Positions 6,651-12,565 of a stretch of DNA of 15,981 nt are shown one piece after another; the stretch's first letter is position 1, and each line of letters starts with the position of its first letter. A model generated the notes under the pieces. The model did not search any database and was not told the DNA's origin. It was given only the letters and a program-made list of their open reading frames with translations. The translations under genes and the position numbers were made by a program. Origin of the DNA: Candidatus Martarchaeota archaeon. Lineage in GTDB: Archaea > Micrarchaeota > Micrarchaeia > Micrarchaeales > Micrarchaeaceae. The stretch spans positions 1 through 15,981 of the forward strand of contig JAMCYB010000029.1 in the NCBI GenBank assembly GCA_023474385.1, in the 5' to 3' direction.

Positions 6651-7487
6651 CTATTTCCCGCCTACCAAGCCGTTAACAATGCCGCTGAATGCGCTGTCTA
6701 TGTCCTCATATTTCAAGACGGCAACCTCCCCATTATCGCTCGCTTCGCTGAACCGCCTATCTCTCCCTATCCTTCCTATCATCTTCGCTCCAGATGCTTT
6801 CAGCAGCTCGTCCATACTCCCCTCACTTCCTTCATACATGTTCTCGACTACGCCCAATACGGCCTTGCCCAGCCTTCTTGCCATCATGGCGGAACGAATC
6901 GAATTGAGCATTGCGATTTTCTGCGGTGTCGTCACTATGACGAAGCCGTCTATGTCAAGCACCTGCATTATGGTCAATGGTGCATCAGAGGTGCCGGGCG
7001 GCAGGTCTATTATCAGATAGTCCAATGGCCCCCAATCCGTGTTCTCAAAGAAATCGTACAGCATCTTAACTATTATGGGCCCTCTCCATATTATCGGCTT
7101 CTTAAGATCGTCTACGAGCATCGCAGTCGAAGCTACCTTGACGCCTTCCTTCACAAGCGGCTTTAACGGAAACGAAGCGGTGTCCATCATCTCACTGATT
7201 CCGAGGAACATGGTAATGTTGGGGCAGTCTATGTCGGCATCGAGCAGGCCGACGGAAAAGCCCTTCTTGGAAAGCTCGTAAGCGATGTTTACTGCTATGG
7301 TCGTCTTGCCGACTCCTCCCTTTGCGCTGTATATGCCTATCTTGTGCTTTATGTTTGAAAGCTTCTTCTTTATCCTGTCGCGCGTGTTCAGCGTGTTTAT
7401 GAAAGAGGGATGCATAACTTCATCATTAGGCTTTTGGCCTGCCCCTTCGAAATTGCCGCCACCCGCTTCTTTATTATCATTTTCCAT
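6651..7487 (-). CDS. Mrp/NBP35-family P-loop ATPase lacking the CxxC motif
   Basis: Mrp/NBP35/ApbC proteins are dimeric ATPases that carry or transfer Fe-S clusters. The 278-residue product has the deviant Walker A KGGVGKTT (56-63), LLDADIDCPN (switch I region, about 79-88), WRGPIIVKML (about 134-143) and DYLIIDLPPGTSDAPLTIMQ (about 155-174), all typical of the family. VTTPQKIAMLNSIRSA and LGVVENMYEG follow. The family's CPxC cysteine pair normally comes just after the VVENM element, but here the sequence runs GSEGSMDELLKASG with no cysteine. There is no N-terminal MIP18/DUF59 domain; the first 45 residues are polar and Gly/Asn/Lys-rich. Cluster binding by the usual site therefore seems unlikely, and another ATPase function is possible. 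A box A motif lies upstream, inside the end of the neighbouring gene. Confidence 0.9.
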   Translation of the reverse strand: MENDNKEAGGGNFEGAGQKPNDEVMHPSFINTLNTRDRIKKKLSNIKHKIGIYSAKGGVGKTTIAVNIAYELSKKGFSVGLLDADIDCPNITMFLGISEMMDTASFPLKPLVKEGVKVASTAMLVDDLKKPIIWRGPIIVKMLYDFFENTDWGPLDYLIIDLPPGTSDAPLTIMQVLDIDGFVIVTTPQKIAMLNSIRSAMMARRLGKAVLGVVENMYEGSEGSMDELLKASGAKMIGRIGRDRRFSEASDNGEVAVLKYEDIDSAFSGIVNGLVGGK

Positions 7488-7527
7488 AAAACCACAAGGC
7501 AGCTCTAGTGCCTTTCAATGCCGATGG

Positions 7528-7534
7528 ATTTATA
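7528..7534 (-). promoter_or_regulatory. Box A promoter of the Mrp-family gene
   Basis: The reverse strand reads TATAAAT, centred 44 nt upstream of the ATG at 7487. It overlaps the last codons of the upstream membrane-protein gene. Expected initiation is near 7506, a leader of about 18 nt. Confidence 0.45.
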
Positions 7535-8618
7535 CGTGCCTTTTGCCAGTTTTTACCTTTCTACTATGTGTGTATATCCTCCCAAGCTTCTTACTGCTGA
7601 ACCAATACCGGAAGCTGAAGAACAGGAAGCCGCTGCCCAGTGCCACACCAAACCACAGCGTCGCCAGCCTGGTCATTATTGTCGCCGCTGCACTTACCGA
7701 TGAACTGATCCCAAACGTACTAGATATAAGCGCCACCATGGCTACATCGGCAGAACCTATAGTGCCTGGTATGAACGATACAATGCCAATAAGCACCGAC
7801 ACTATGTATACGAGCACGCTTTTGAGCACGGGTACGTTAACGCCAAGGGCATGGAGAGACAGATAGAGCGAAAGCGAAGTCAGAAAATATGCAGGAACTG
7901 TGAAAAGCAGGGAGAGCAGGTATACTCTTGGCGTGTTGAGCTTGCTCTGCGAAGCAAAATACTCTTCGCCATACAGTGCGAACACCTCGGACAACTTGCC
8001 CCTAAATATCCTTTTCTTAAGTATATCAAAAAGCCATGGATTGAGGATAAATACAAATGGCAGGAGTATCACAAAATCTACTATCAGGACGAAGGGCAGA
8101 TAGGTAATGAAAAGCACGCCAAATATCAGGCTCAGCACTACGAAACCGAGAAAGTCGGTGAATATATCTACGCTCACTATTGGAAGTATCTCTACGAAAT
8201 GCGTATTCGATACCCTATCGACCGTGTACGCAGATACGACCCTTCCTATTCTGCCTGGGGTGAGGTTCATTGCATAGAGAGACAGGTAGATTATGAAATT
8301 CTTGACTTCCGATATCTTTATCTTTAGAATGCGCAGGTAATAGCGCCATTTGAAGAACCTTACAAAGAAGCTGAGGAATTGGAATACGAATGCAAGAAGG
8401 TATATTAGGACATTGGCGTGTTCTATTGTTCCAAGCACCTCGAGCAGGCCTCCCTTAGAGAATACGGCAATACCTATGAAGACGATAAGGCTGGCCACCA
8501 GCAGTAGGACTACAAACCCAACAACCCTGTGCACCAGCTTGAAATAAGCTTCCCTTGAAGGCTTCTTCTGCTTGGCTATGAGCTGCCATAGCGTCTCTTT
8601 CTTCTTCTTTACTGCCAT
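7530..8618 (-). CDS. UPF0104/LPG-synthase-like multi-pass membrane protein
   Basis: The product resembles the transmembrane flippase/synthase-type domain of lysylphosphatidylglycerol synthases (PF03706, UPF0104). About eight hydrophobic segments are visible. The two family signatures are present: YAMNLTPGRIGRVVSAYTVD (family form TPGR-GE-), and the late FIPGTIGSADVAMVALI (family form PGG-G--E). There is no soluble aminoacyl-transferase domain, so a lysyl-PG synthase activity should not be assumed; a role in lipid or glycolipid handling is only an inference. I start at ATG 8616-8618 (MAVKKKKETLW, 362 residues) with a positive N-terminus before the first helix. A longer start at 8708 adds 30 residues that run through repeat-like DNA and look non-coding. 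The 3' end lies 42 nt from the Mrp-family gene on the same strand. Confidence 0.85.
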   Translation of the reverse strand: MAVKKKKETLWQLIAKQKKPSREAYFKLVHRVVGFVVLLLVASLIVFIGIAVFSKGGLLEVLGTIEHANVLIYLLAFVFQFLSFFVRFFKWRYYLRILKIKISEVKNFIIYLSLYAMNLTPGRIGRVVSAYTVDRVSNTHFVEILPIVSVDIFTDFLGFVVLSLIFGVLFITYLPFVLIVDFVILLPFVFILNPWLFDILKKRIFRGKLSEVFALYGEEYFASQSKLNTPRVYLLSLLFTVPAYFLTSLSLYLSLHALGVNVPVLKSVLVYIVSVLIGIVSFIPGTIGSADVAMVALISSTFGISSSVSAAATIMTRLATLWFGVALGSGFLFFSFRYWFSSKKLGRIYTHSRKVKTGKRHV

Positions 8619-8662
8619 CAAATACCCTGGTCCAGAAATGCCTTTTGGCTTATCATACAATT

Positions 8663-8730
8663 TGTGCGCAATGCCTATAAGCCCTGCGCATTGAAGCTGT
8701 GCGCTCAATGCAAGCCCATAGGCTGCGCAC
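8663..8730. repeat. Tandem pair of imperfect hairpin-forming repeats
   Basis: Two adjacent units share the order TGTGCGC, AATGC, AAGCCC, TGCGCA: unit A about 8663-8698 and unit B 8699-8730. Each can fold: TGCGCA (8665-8670) with TGCGCA (8685-8690) in A, and GTGCGC (8700-8705) with GCGCAC (8725-8730) in B. They fill most of the 120-nt gap upstream of the UPF0104-like gene. They may be an operator, a small RNA or a degenerate repeat. Confidence 0.45.
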
Positions 8731-8738
8731 TTCTATCA

Positions 8739-9353
8739 TCAGGAGCTTTTTACCAGGTTTATGCCGATTCCTGTGCCAAGCTTTTTGCCATAGCCCAGCT
8801 CTATGAGCAATAGCCCAGCCGGTTCTATATATCTGGCTTTATCCAGTGCGCCGACATCTATCGGTTCCATATTTATGCTTCTGGCCAGATCCATTACCTT
8901 TGCCTTTGCATCTTCGTCATCGCCTGCTATAAACGTAGTGAGCTTCTCGTTGCCAACCTGCCCCGTTTTCATGTTCTCTGCGAATATGGTGTTGAATGCC
9001 TTGACCACCTTTGCATCTTTCGCATGTTTTGCAATCTCTTCAGCAGCAGATTCGCTAAATCCTTTTGCCCATTTGAAATTCTTATCGAGCGGATTGGATA
9101 CATCTACTATAATCTTCCCCTTCTCTGCGCCATGCATCTCATGTATCGCTTCTTTTGCAGCGCCAAAAGGCACAGCGAGTATTATCATGTCTGCGTTTTT
9201 CGCGGCTTCATCTATGCTTGCCACGTTTGCATTGCCCATCCTGCTCTTTGCCTCGTCCGGTCTCCTCGAGCCATAAACAACATCGTTGCTCTTTGATAAC
9301 GCTTCACCAAGGCTCCTGCCAACATTACCTGTGCCCACTATAGCTATTCTCAT
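8739..9353 (-). CDS. NADP-binding oxidoreductase, COG2085 / F420:NADP reductase-like
   Basis: The 204-residue product is a compact dinucleotide-binding enzyme of the COG2085 group, which includes F420H2:NADP oxidoreductase (NpdG). The N-terminal Rossmann motif is GTGNVG (7-12), followed by VVYGSRRPDEA, whose Ser-Arg-Arg is typical of a 2'-phosphate (NADP) pocket. ADMIILAVPFGA and KIIVDVSNPLD mark the later strands of the fold, and VVKAFNTIFAENM and FIAGDDEDAKAKV match the group's middle region. The C-terminal region (GALDKARYIEPAGLLLIELGY) matches the helical part. No F420 biosynthesis gene is visible, so the second substrate is open; a reductase unrelated to F420 is possible. It starts at ATG 9351-9353; the T-rich stretch just upstream probably terminates the preceding gene. 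Confidence 0.88.
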   Translation of the reverse strand: MRIAIVGTGNVGRSLGEALSKSNDVVYGSRRPDEAKSRMGNANVASIDEAAKNADMIILAVPFGAAKEAIHEMHGAEKGKIIVDVSNPLDKNFKWAKGFSESAAEEIAKHAKDAKVVKAFNTIFAENMKTGQVGNEKLTTFIAGDDEDAKAKVMDLARSINMEPIDVGALDKARYIEPAGLLLIELGYGKKLGTGIGINLVKSS

Positions 9354-9376
9354 TTTATCACATAATCCTATGCAAT

Positions 9377-9390
9377 AAAAAATCTAAAAA
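9377..9390 (-). terminator. T-rich terminator of the five-helix membrane protein gene
   Basis: On the reverse strand TTTTTAGATTTTTT lies about 23 nt beyond the stop at 9413 and before the next gene's start at 9353. It fits archaeal T-tract termination. Part of the same AT-rich stretch could serve as promoter for the oxidoreductase gene. Confidence 0.45.
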
Positions 9391-9412
9391 CCTGCCCTTC
9401 TCTCAACCTTCT

Positions 9413-10015
9413 TCAAGCCTTAGGACGCATGGAGCCTGCCTTCCCCATCAGGCCTGCCAGGCCTTTCTTGTATCCGTGCTTGTATGCAGCATGCACTATG
9501 ATGAAAGCTATGAGCACTGCAATGATTATTACTACAAGCCCGCTGCCCTGCGACCTCCGTGTGCTGCGCGTTATTATGCTCGCAGATTCCTTGAAGGCCG
9601 ATACGTACATCCATATATCGAAGCCAAGCGCAAAAGAGTTGTATATGGCTATAAGTATGCTCCAGACGTTTCTCCTCTGCGCCGCAATGATTATTGACTG
9701 GATCGTTATTATTAGGCCGAACCCTATTATGAGGATGCCCAGGAACACCAGGTTGAAACTGAGTATGAATTCCAACGTAGCGAAAGATATATAGCCCAGC
9801 CAGGCTGCAGCAAGGCCTAGCACGGTAGCTATCACATAGACCGAGCCGACGAAACCCAGGCCCACGGCAGATATGGCGCTTGCTTTCTTGAATTTTGACT
9901 TGTCGTTTGTCTTTTTCAGCATGCCGAGGCTGAATCCGCCTGCATATGCATCCCAGATGGATATGACAAAATCTACAGCAATGATTATTATTGTAAATAT
10001 TTCAGCGAAAGACAT
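9413..10015 (-). CDS. Unrecognised integral membrane protein, about five helices
   Basis: I do not recognise this 200-residue protein. Hydrophobic segments appear at about 4-21, 46-75, 77-111, 115-140 and 157-178. It has a basic loop (KKTNDKSKFKKA, about 34-45) and a lysine-rich C-terminus ending KAGSMRPKA. Acidic residues sit in or at the edges of helices (Asp15, Asp22, Asp133), and the segments VDFVISIWDAYAGGFSLG and SFALGFDIWMYVSAF look loosely related, hinting at internal duplication. No cysteines or catalytic motif are visible. Coding is well supported by a strong GAGGGTGA ribosome binding site, a box A at the right distance and a clean reading frame. It is divergent from the esterase gene, with which it shares an 89-nt promoter region. 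Confidence 0.8.
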   Translation of the reverse strand: MSFAEIFTIIIIAVDFVISIWDAYAGGFSLGMLKKTNDKSKFKKASAISAVGLGFVGSVYVIATVLGLAAAWLGYISFATLEFILSFNLVFLGILIIGFGLIITIQSIIIAAQRRNVWSILIAIYNSFALGFDIWMYVSAFKESASIITRSTRRSQGSGLVVIIIAVLIAFIIVHAAYKHGYKKGLAGLMGKAGSMRPKA

Positions 10016-10019
10016 GCAA

Positions 10020-10027
10020 TCACCCTC
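10020..10027 (-). promoter_or_regulatory. Strong ribosome binding site of the five-helix membrane protein gene
   Basis: The reverse strand reads GAGGGTGA 4 nt before the ATG at 10015, an almost complete match to the 16S rRNA 3' end. It fixes the start and indicates a leadered mRNA. Confidence 0.7.
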
Positions 10028-10052
10028 TTGGCCTCTCAGCGAACAACTAAAA

Positions 10053-10060
10053 ATTATACA
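10053..10060 (-). promoter_or_regulatory. Box A promoter of the five-helix membrane protein gene
   Basis: The reverse strand reads TGTATAAT about 41 nt upstream of the ATG. Initiation near 10031 would leave a short leader that still includes the GAGGGTGA site. Confidence 0.45.
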
Positions 10061-10066
10061 GAATCA

Positions 10067-10074
10067 TTTTAAAC
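10067..10074 (+). promoter_or_regulatory. Candidate box A promoter of the esterase gene
   Basis: TTTTAAAC lies about 35 nt upstream of the esterase ATG. It would give a leader of under 10 nt. The match is weak, but the divergent arrangement requires a promoter in this 89-nt gap. Confidence 0.3.
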
Positions 10075-10104
10075 CAAAACGTTGATATACCTGATGGTGT
10101 CGAG

Positions 10105-11079
10105 ATGCCCAAATTCAAAATCAGGGAATTCAAGGTCAAGAGCGCAACGACGAAAAACCTGGAAGGGAAGGGCGAGCATAGCATATATGTCATGGAGCCT
10201 CCAAGCCCCAAAGGCAATCCCATTCTGATATTCCTCGCGGGGATGATGGGCTCGGGCAAGTCCATGCTGTTCAACGATGACTTCTTCTCAGAGAACATGC
10301 AGCAGAGGATAGAAAGGCTTTATGCATCGGGCAGGATCAAGGGGTCCATCTGTGTGTTCCCGGACTTGACGACGAAGTTCAGCGGCTGCCAGTATACAAA
10401 CTCTACAGTGACGGGCAACTATGAAGACTTCATAATAAATGAGATGATACCGTACCTAAAAAGCGTGTACAAATCAGAGAAGGTTGCAATATTGGGCAAA
10501 TCGTCTGGAGGCTATGGTGCCATGGTGCTGGCGATGAAGCACCCCGAAGCAATAAACGCTGCCATGGACCATTCTGGAGATTCATACTTCGAATACTGCT
10601 ACATGCCCAATTTCCCAAATGCCCGGAGGTCTATAGAGAAGTTCGGCAGCGCCGAGGCTTGGCTTGCAAACTTTTTGAGGAAGCTGAACAAAAAGAGCGG
10701 CGATGATTTGTCGACGCTTAACATCATAGCCATGGCAGCCTTCTACTCTTCGAAGGGCAGAAAGATAGAGCTTCCGTTCGACCTCCGCACGGGGGAGATC
10801 AGGGAAGATATATGGCGCATATGGCTATCTAACGATCCTGCCAGGATGGCCGATACGCACTACAAAGCCTTGCAGAGGCTCGACTTCCTCGGCATAGATG
10901 TAGGCCTATACGACCAGTTCAACCTTCTGGAGGGTTCGCGGATACTTCACAAAAAACTTTCTGAGCACCGCGTCAAGCACATGTATTCGGAGTTCAAGGA
11001 CTCTCATATCAACATAAGCTACAGGTACGACATATCAATACCGCTGGTGGAGAAGGCGCTGTACAAAAGGAGAGGATAA
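10105..11079 (+). CDS. Alpha/beta-hydrolase, esterase D-like family
   Basis: The 324-residue product resembles the putative esterase family (PF00756, esterase D/S-formylglutathione hydrolase-like). After NPILIFLAGMMG (the strand and oxyanion-hole region, about 38-49), it has FPDLTTKFSGCQYTNS (85-100) and YEDFIINEMIPYLKSVY (106-122). The nucleophile elbow is GKSSG (131-135), nucleophile Ser133, followed by GYGAMVLAMKHPE. The likely acid is Asp270 (GLYDQFNLLEG) and the likely base His301 (KDSHINISYRY), in the family's usual order. No signal peptide or membrane anchor is seen, so it should be cytosolic. The substrate is unknown. The start is ATG 10105; UbiA follows after 50 nt with its own box A, so co-transcription is not certain. 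Confidence 0.85.
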   Translation: MPKFKIREFKVKSATTKNLEGKGEHSIYVMEPPSPKGNPILIFLAGMMGSGKSMLFNDDFFSENMQQRIERLYASGRIKGSICVFPDLTTKFSGCQYTNSTVTGNYEDFIINEMIPYLKSVYKSEKVAILGKSSGGYGAMVLAMKHPEAINAAMDHSGDSYFEYCYMPNFPNARRSIEKFGSAEAWLANFLRKLNKKSGDDLSTLNIIAMAAFYSSKGRKIELPFDLRTGEIREDIWRIWLSNDPARMADTHYKALQRLDFLGIDVGLYDQFNLLEGSRILHKKLSEHRVKHMYSEFKDSHINISYRYDISIPLVEKALYKRRG

Positions 11080-11099
11080 AAATACATCCCGCCAAAACG

Positions 11100-11105
11100 T
11101 ATAAT
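11100..11105 (+). promoter_or_regulatory. Box A promoter of the UbiA gene
   Basis: TATAAT is centred about 27 nt before ATG 11130, in the esterase-UbiA gap. This is the spacing of a leaderless archaeal gene, and no Shine-Dalgarno sequence precedes the ATG. Confidence 0.45.
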
Positions 11106-11129
11106 GAAAAACGCTTCGGGTAATCATAC

Positions 11130-12020
11130 ATGAACAAATTCGTTGCCATGCTCAAGCTCACACGGATAGAGCACAGCGTCATGCTGGTCATCGCGGTCCT
11201 AGCCGGAGAGCTGATAGTTGCCGGCCATCTGCCTAATGCCTATGTACTGCTGCTCAGCCTCATAGTGCCGATATTCGTGAGCATGGGCTCCTTCGCTATA
11301 AACGATTATTACGATGTAGAGGTGGACAGGCTCAACAAGAAGACAAGCCGCCCAATAGTGTCGGGAGCAATCAGCAGGGAAGGCGCCATGTATGTAGCTG
11401 CATCGTCGTTTGTGATAGGGGTAGCTGCAAGCGCACTGATAAACCCGTATGCGTTCGCCATAGCCTTCATATTTGCGGCATTGGCTGCGCTCTACAGCTA
11501 CAAGCTGAAGGAGATGCTCCTTGTGGGGAACATCTACATAGCGTTCTCCATGGCCATACCTTTCATATTCGGGGACTATGTCATGTCCACTGGCCTTAAC
11601 ATCAACATAGTGCTGATAATGCTTGTCATACTGCTGAGCGGCACGGCCCGCGAGATACACGGCATGATACGCGATTACCACGGCGATACAAAAGCAAGGA
11701 GGATAAGGAATCTGCCGTATTACATCGGCCTGAAGGATTCATCATATGCAGCACTGGTGCTCTACGTCGCTGCAATAGCCATAAGCGTATTCATGTTCCT
11801 GTTCAGGATGCCGTTCAGGTACAACCTCGTTTACATTGTGCCGATAGCGATAACTGATATTCTGCTTCTCTACGTGAGCGCCATATACATCAAAAGACAC
11901 AACGTTTCTAAGGAAGGCGCCTTCGATGCAGCGCGCAACATAAGCTTAGGTGCAATGGCACTCGCGCTCATAGCGTATCTGCTGTCAAGCGCTCTGTACT
12001 TCGGCCTTTTCAGCATCTGA
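11130..12020 (+). CDS. UbiA-family prenyltransferase, possibly digeranylgeranylglyceryl phosphate synthase
   Basis: UbiA enzymes are membrane proteins that transfer a prenyl chain from its diphosphate. In archaea the DGGGP synthase branch adds the second geranylgeranyl chain to the membrane-lipid precursor. The 296-residue product has about eight to nine helices. The first Mg-diphosphate motif is intact: ND-YYD-VEVD (58-66), followed by RLNKKTSRPIVSGAIS, very like DGGGP synthases. The second motif region reads REIHGMIRDYHGD (174-186), then TKARRIRNLPYYIG. It keeps the Asp182/Asp186 pair, but the preceding Lys-Asp usual in the family is Gly178-Met179. This raises the option of another substrate. 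The gene follows the esterase and overlaps the convergent apt gene by 11 bp. The family call is firm; the substrate is inferred. Confidence 0.9.
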   Translation: MNKFVAMLKLTRIEHSVMLVIAVLAGELIVAGHLPNAYVLLLSLIVPIFVSMGSFAINDYYDVEVDRLNKKTSRPIVSGAISREGAMYVAASSFVIGVAASALINPYAFAIAFIFAALAALYSYKLKEMLLVGNIYIAFSMAIPFIFGDYVMSTGLNINIVLIMLVILLSGTAREIHGMIRDYHGDTKARRIRNLPYYIGLKDSSYAALVLYVAAIAISVFMFLFRMPFRYNLVYIVPIAITDILLLYVSAIYIKRHNVSKEGAFDAARNISLGAMALALIAYLLSSALYFGLFSI

Positions 12021-12534
12021 CTATGGAGATTACTTCGTGAGGCAGCAGCTTCTCCCTCCCTTTCAAGTCTTTAAGCTCTACTATAAAGCAGAAACCAGTA
12101 ACATTGCCTCCTAGTATTTCCACCAGCTTGAGCGCAGCAACAGAAGTTCCGCCCGTAGCGAGCAGGTCGTCAACTATTAGCACATTGTCGCCGCTGCTTA
12201 TTGAATCCTTGTGCATCTCTATCTTTTGGTGACCATACTCAAGGTCGTACTCAGCGCTTATCTTTTCGTAAGGCAGCTTTCCTGCCTTCCTTATCGGCAC
12301 GAAAGAGCATTTCAGCGTATATGCCAGCGCAGCGCCTATTATGAAGCCTCTTGCTTCTATCCCGACTATCCTGTCTATCTTGCGGCCTGATACCTTATTG
12401 GCCAAGTAGTCTATTGCAAGTGGAAACGCCTGCGGGTCGGCAAGCAGCGGAGTTATATCCTTGAACAGCACGCCTTTCTTTGGGTAGTCCTTAACGTCCC
12501 TCAGCTTGCTGCGTATGAAATCTTCTATCTCCAT
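12010..12534 (-). CDS. apt: Adenine phosphoribosyltransferase
   Basis: Apt converts adenine and PRPP to AMP in purine salvage. The 174-residue product is of normal length and has the family pattern: FIRSKLRDVKDYPKKGVLFK (6-25) with DITPLLADP, VGIEARGFIIGAALAY (57-72), IRKAGKLPYE (81-90), and the PRPP-binding loop VLIVDDLLATGGTS (118-131). VELKDLKGREKL near the C-terminus is also typical. It starts 31 nt after the nrdJ stop on the same strand, without an obvious promoter between them, so an nrdJ-apt transcript linking deoxynucleotide supply and purine salvage is plausible. Its end overlaps the end of the convergent UbiA gene by 11 bp. Confidence 0.95.
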   Translation of the reverse strand: MEIEDFIRSKLRDVKDYPKKGVLFKDITPLLADPQAFPLAIDYLANKVSGRKIDRIVGIEARGFIIGAALAYTLKCSFVPIRKAGKLPYEKISAEYDLEYGHQKIEMHKDSISSGDNVLIVDDLLATGGTSVAALKLVEILGGNVTGFCFIVELKDLKGREKLLPHEVISIVRC

Positions 12535-12565
12535 TTGGCACTGCCCTTCTATTCTAATGCGCAGT

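Noticed and set aside
8619..8708. A 30-residue N-terminal extension of the UPF0104-like protein (ATG at 8708).
   Set aside because: The DNA is part of the tandem hairpin repeat, the extension has no family counterpart, and MAVKKKK at 8618 is a natural start before the first membrane helix.
10243..10266. The esterase contains GMMGSGKS, which fits a Walker A (P-loop) pattern.
   Set aside because: It lies at the oxyanion-hole strand end of a clear alpha/beta-hydrolase with GKSSG nucleophile elbow and matching Asp and His. No Walker B or other NTPase motif is present, so the match looks like chance.
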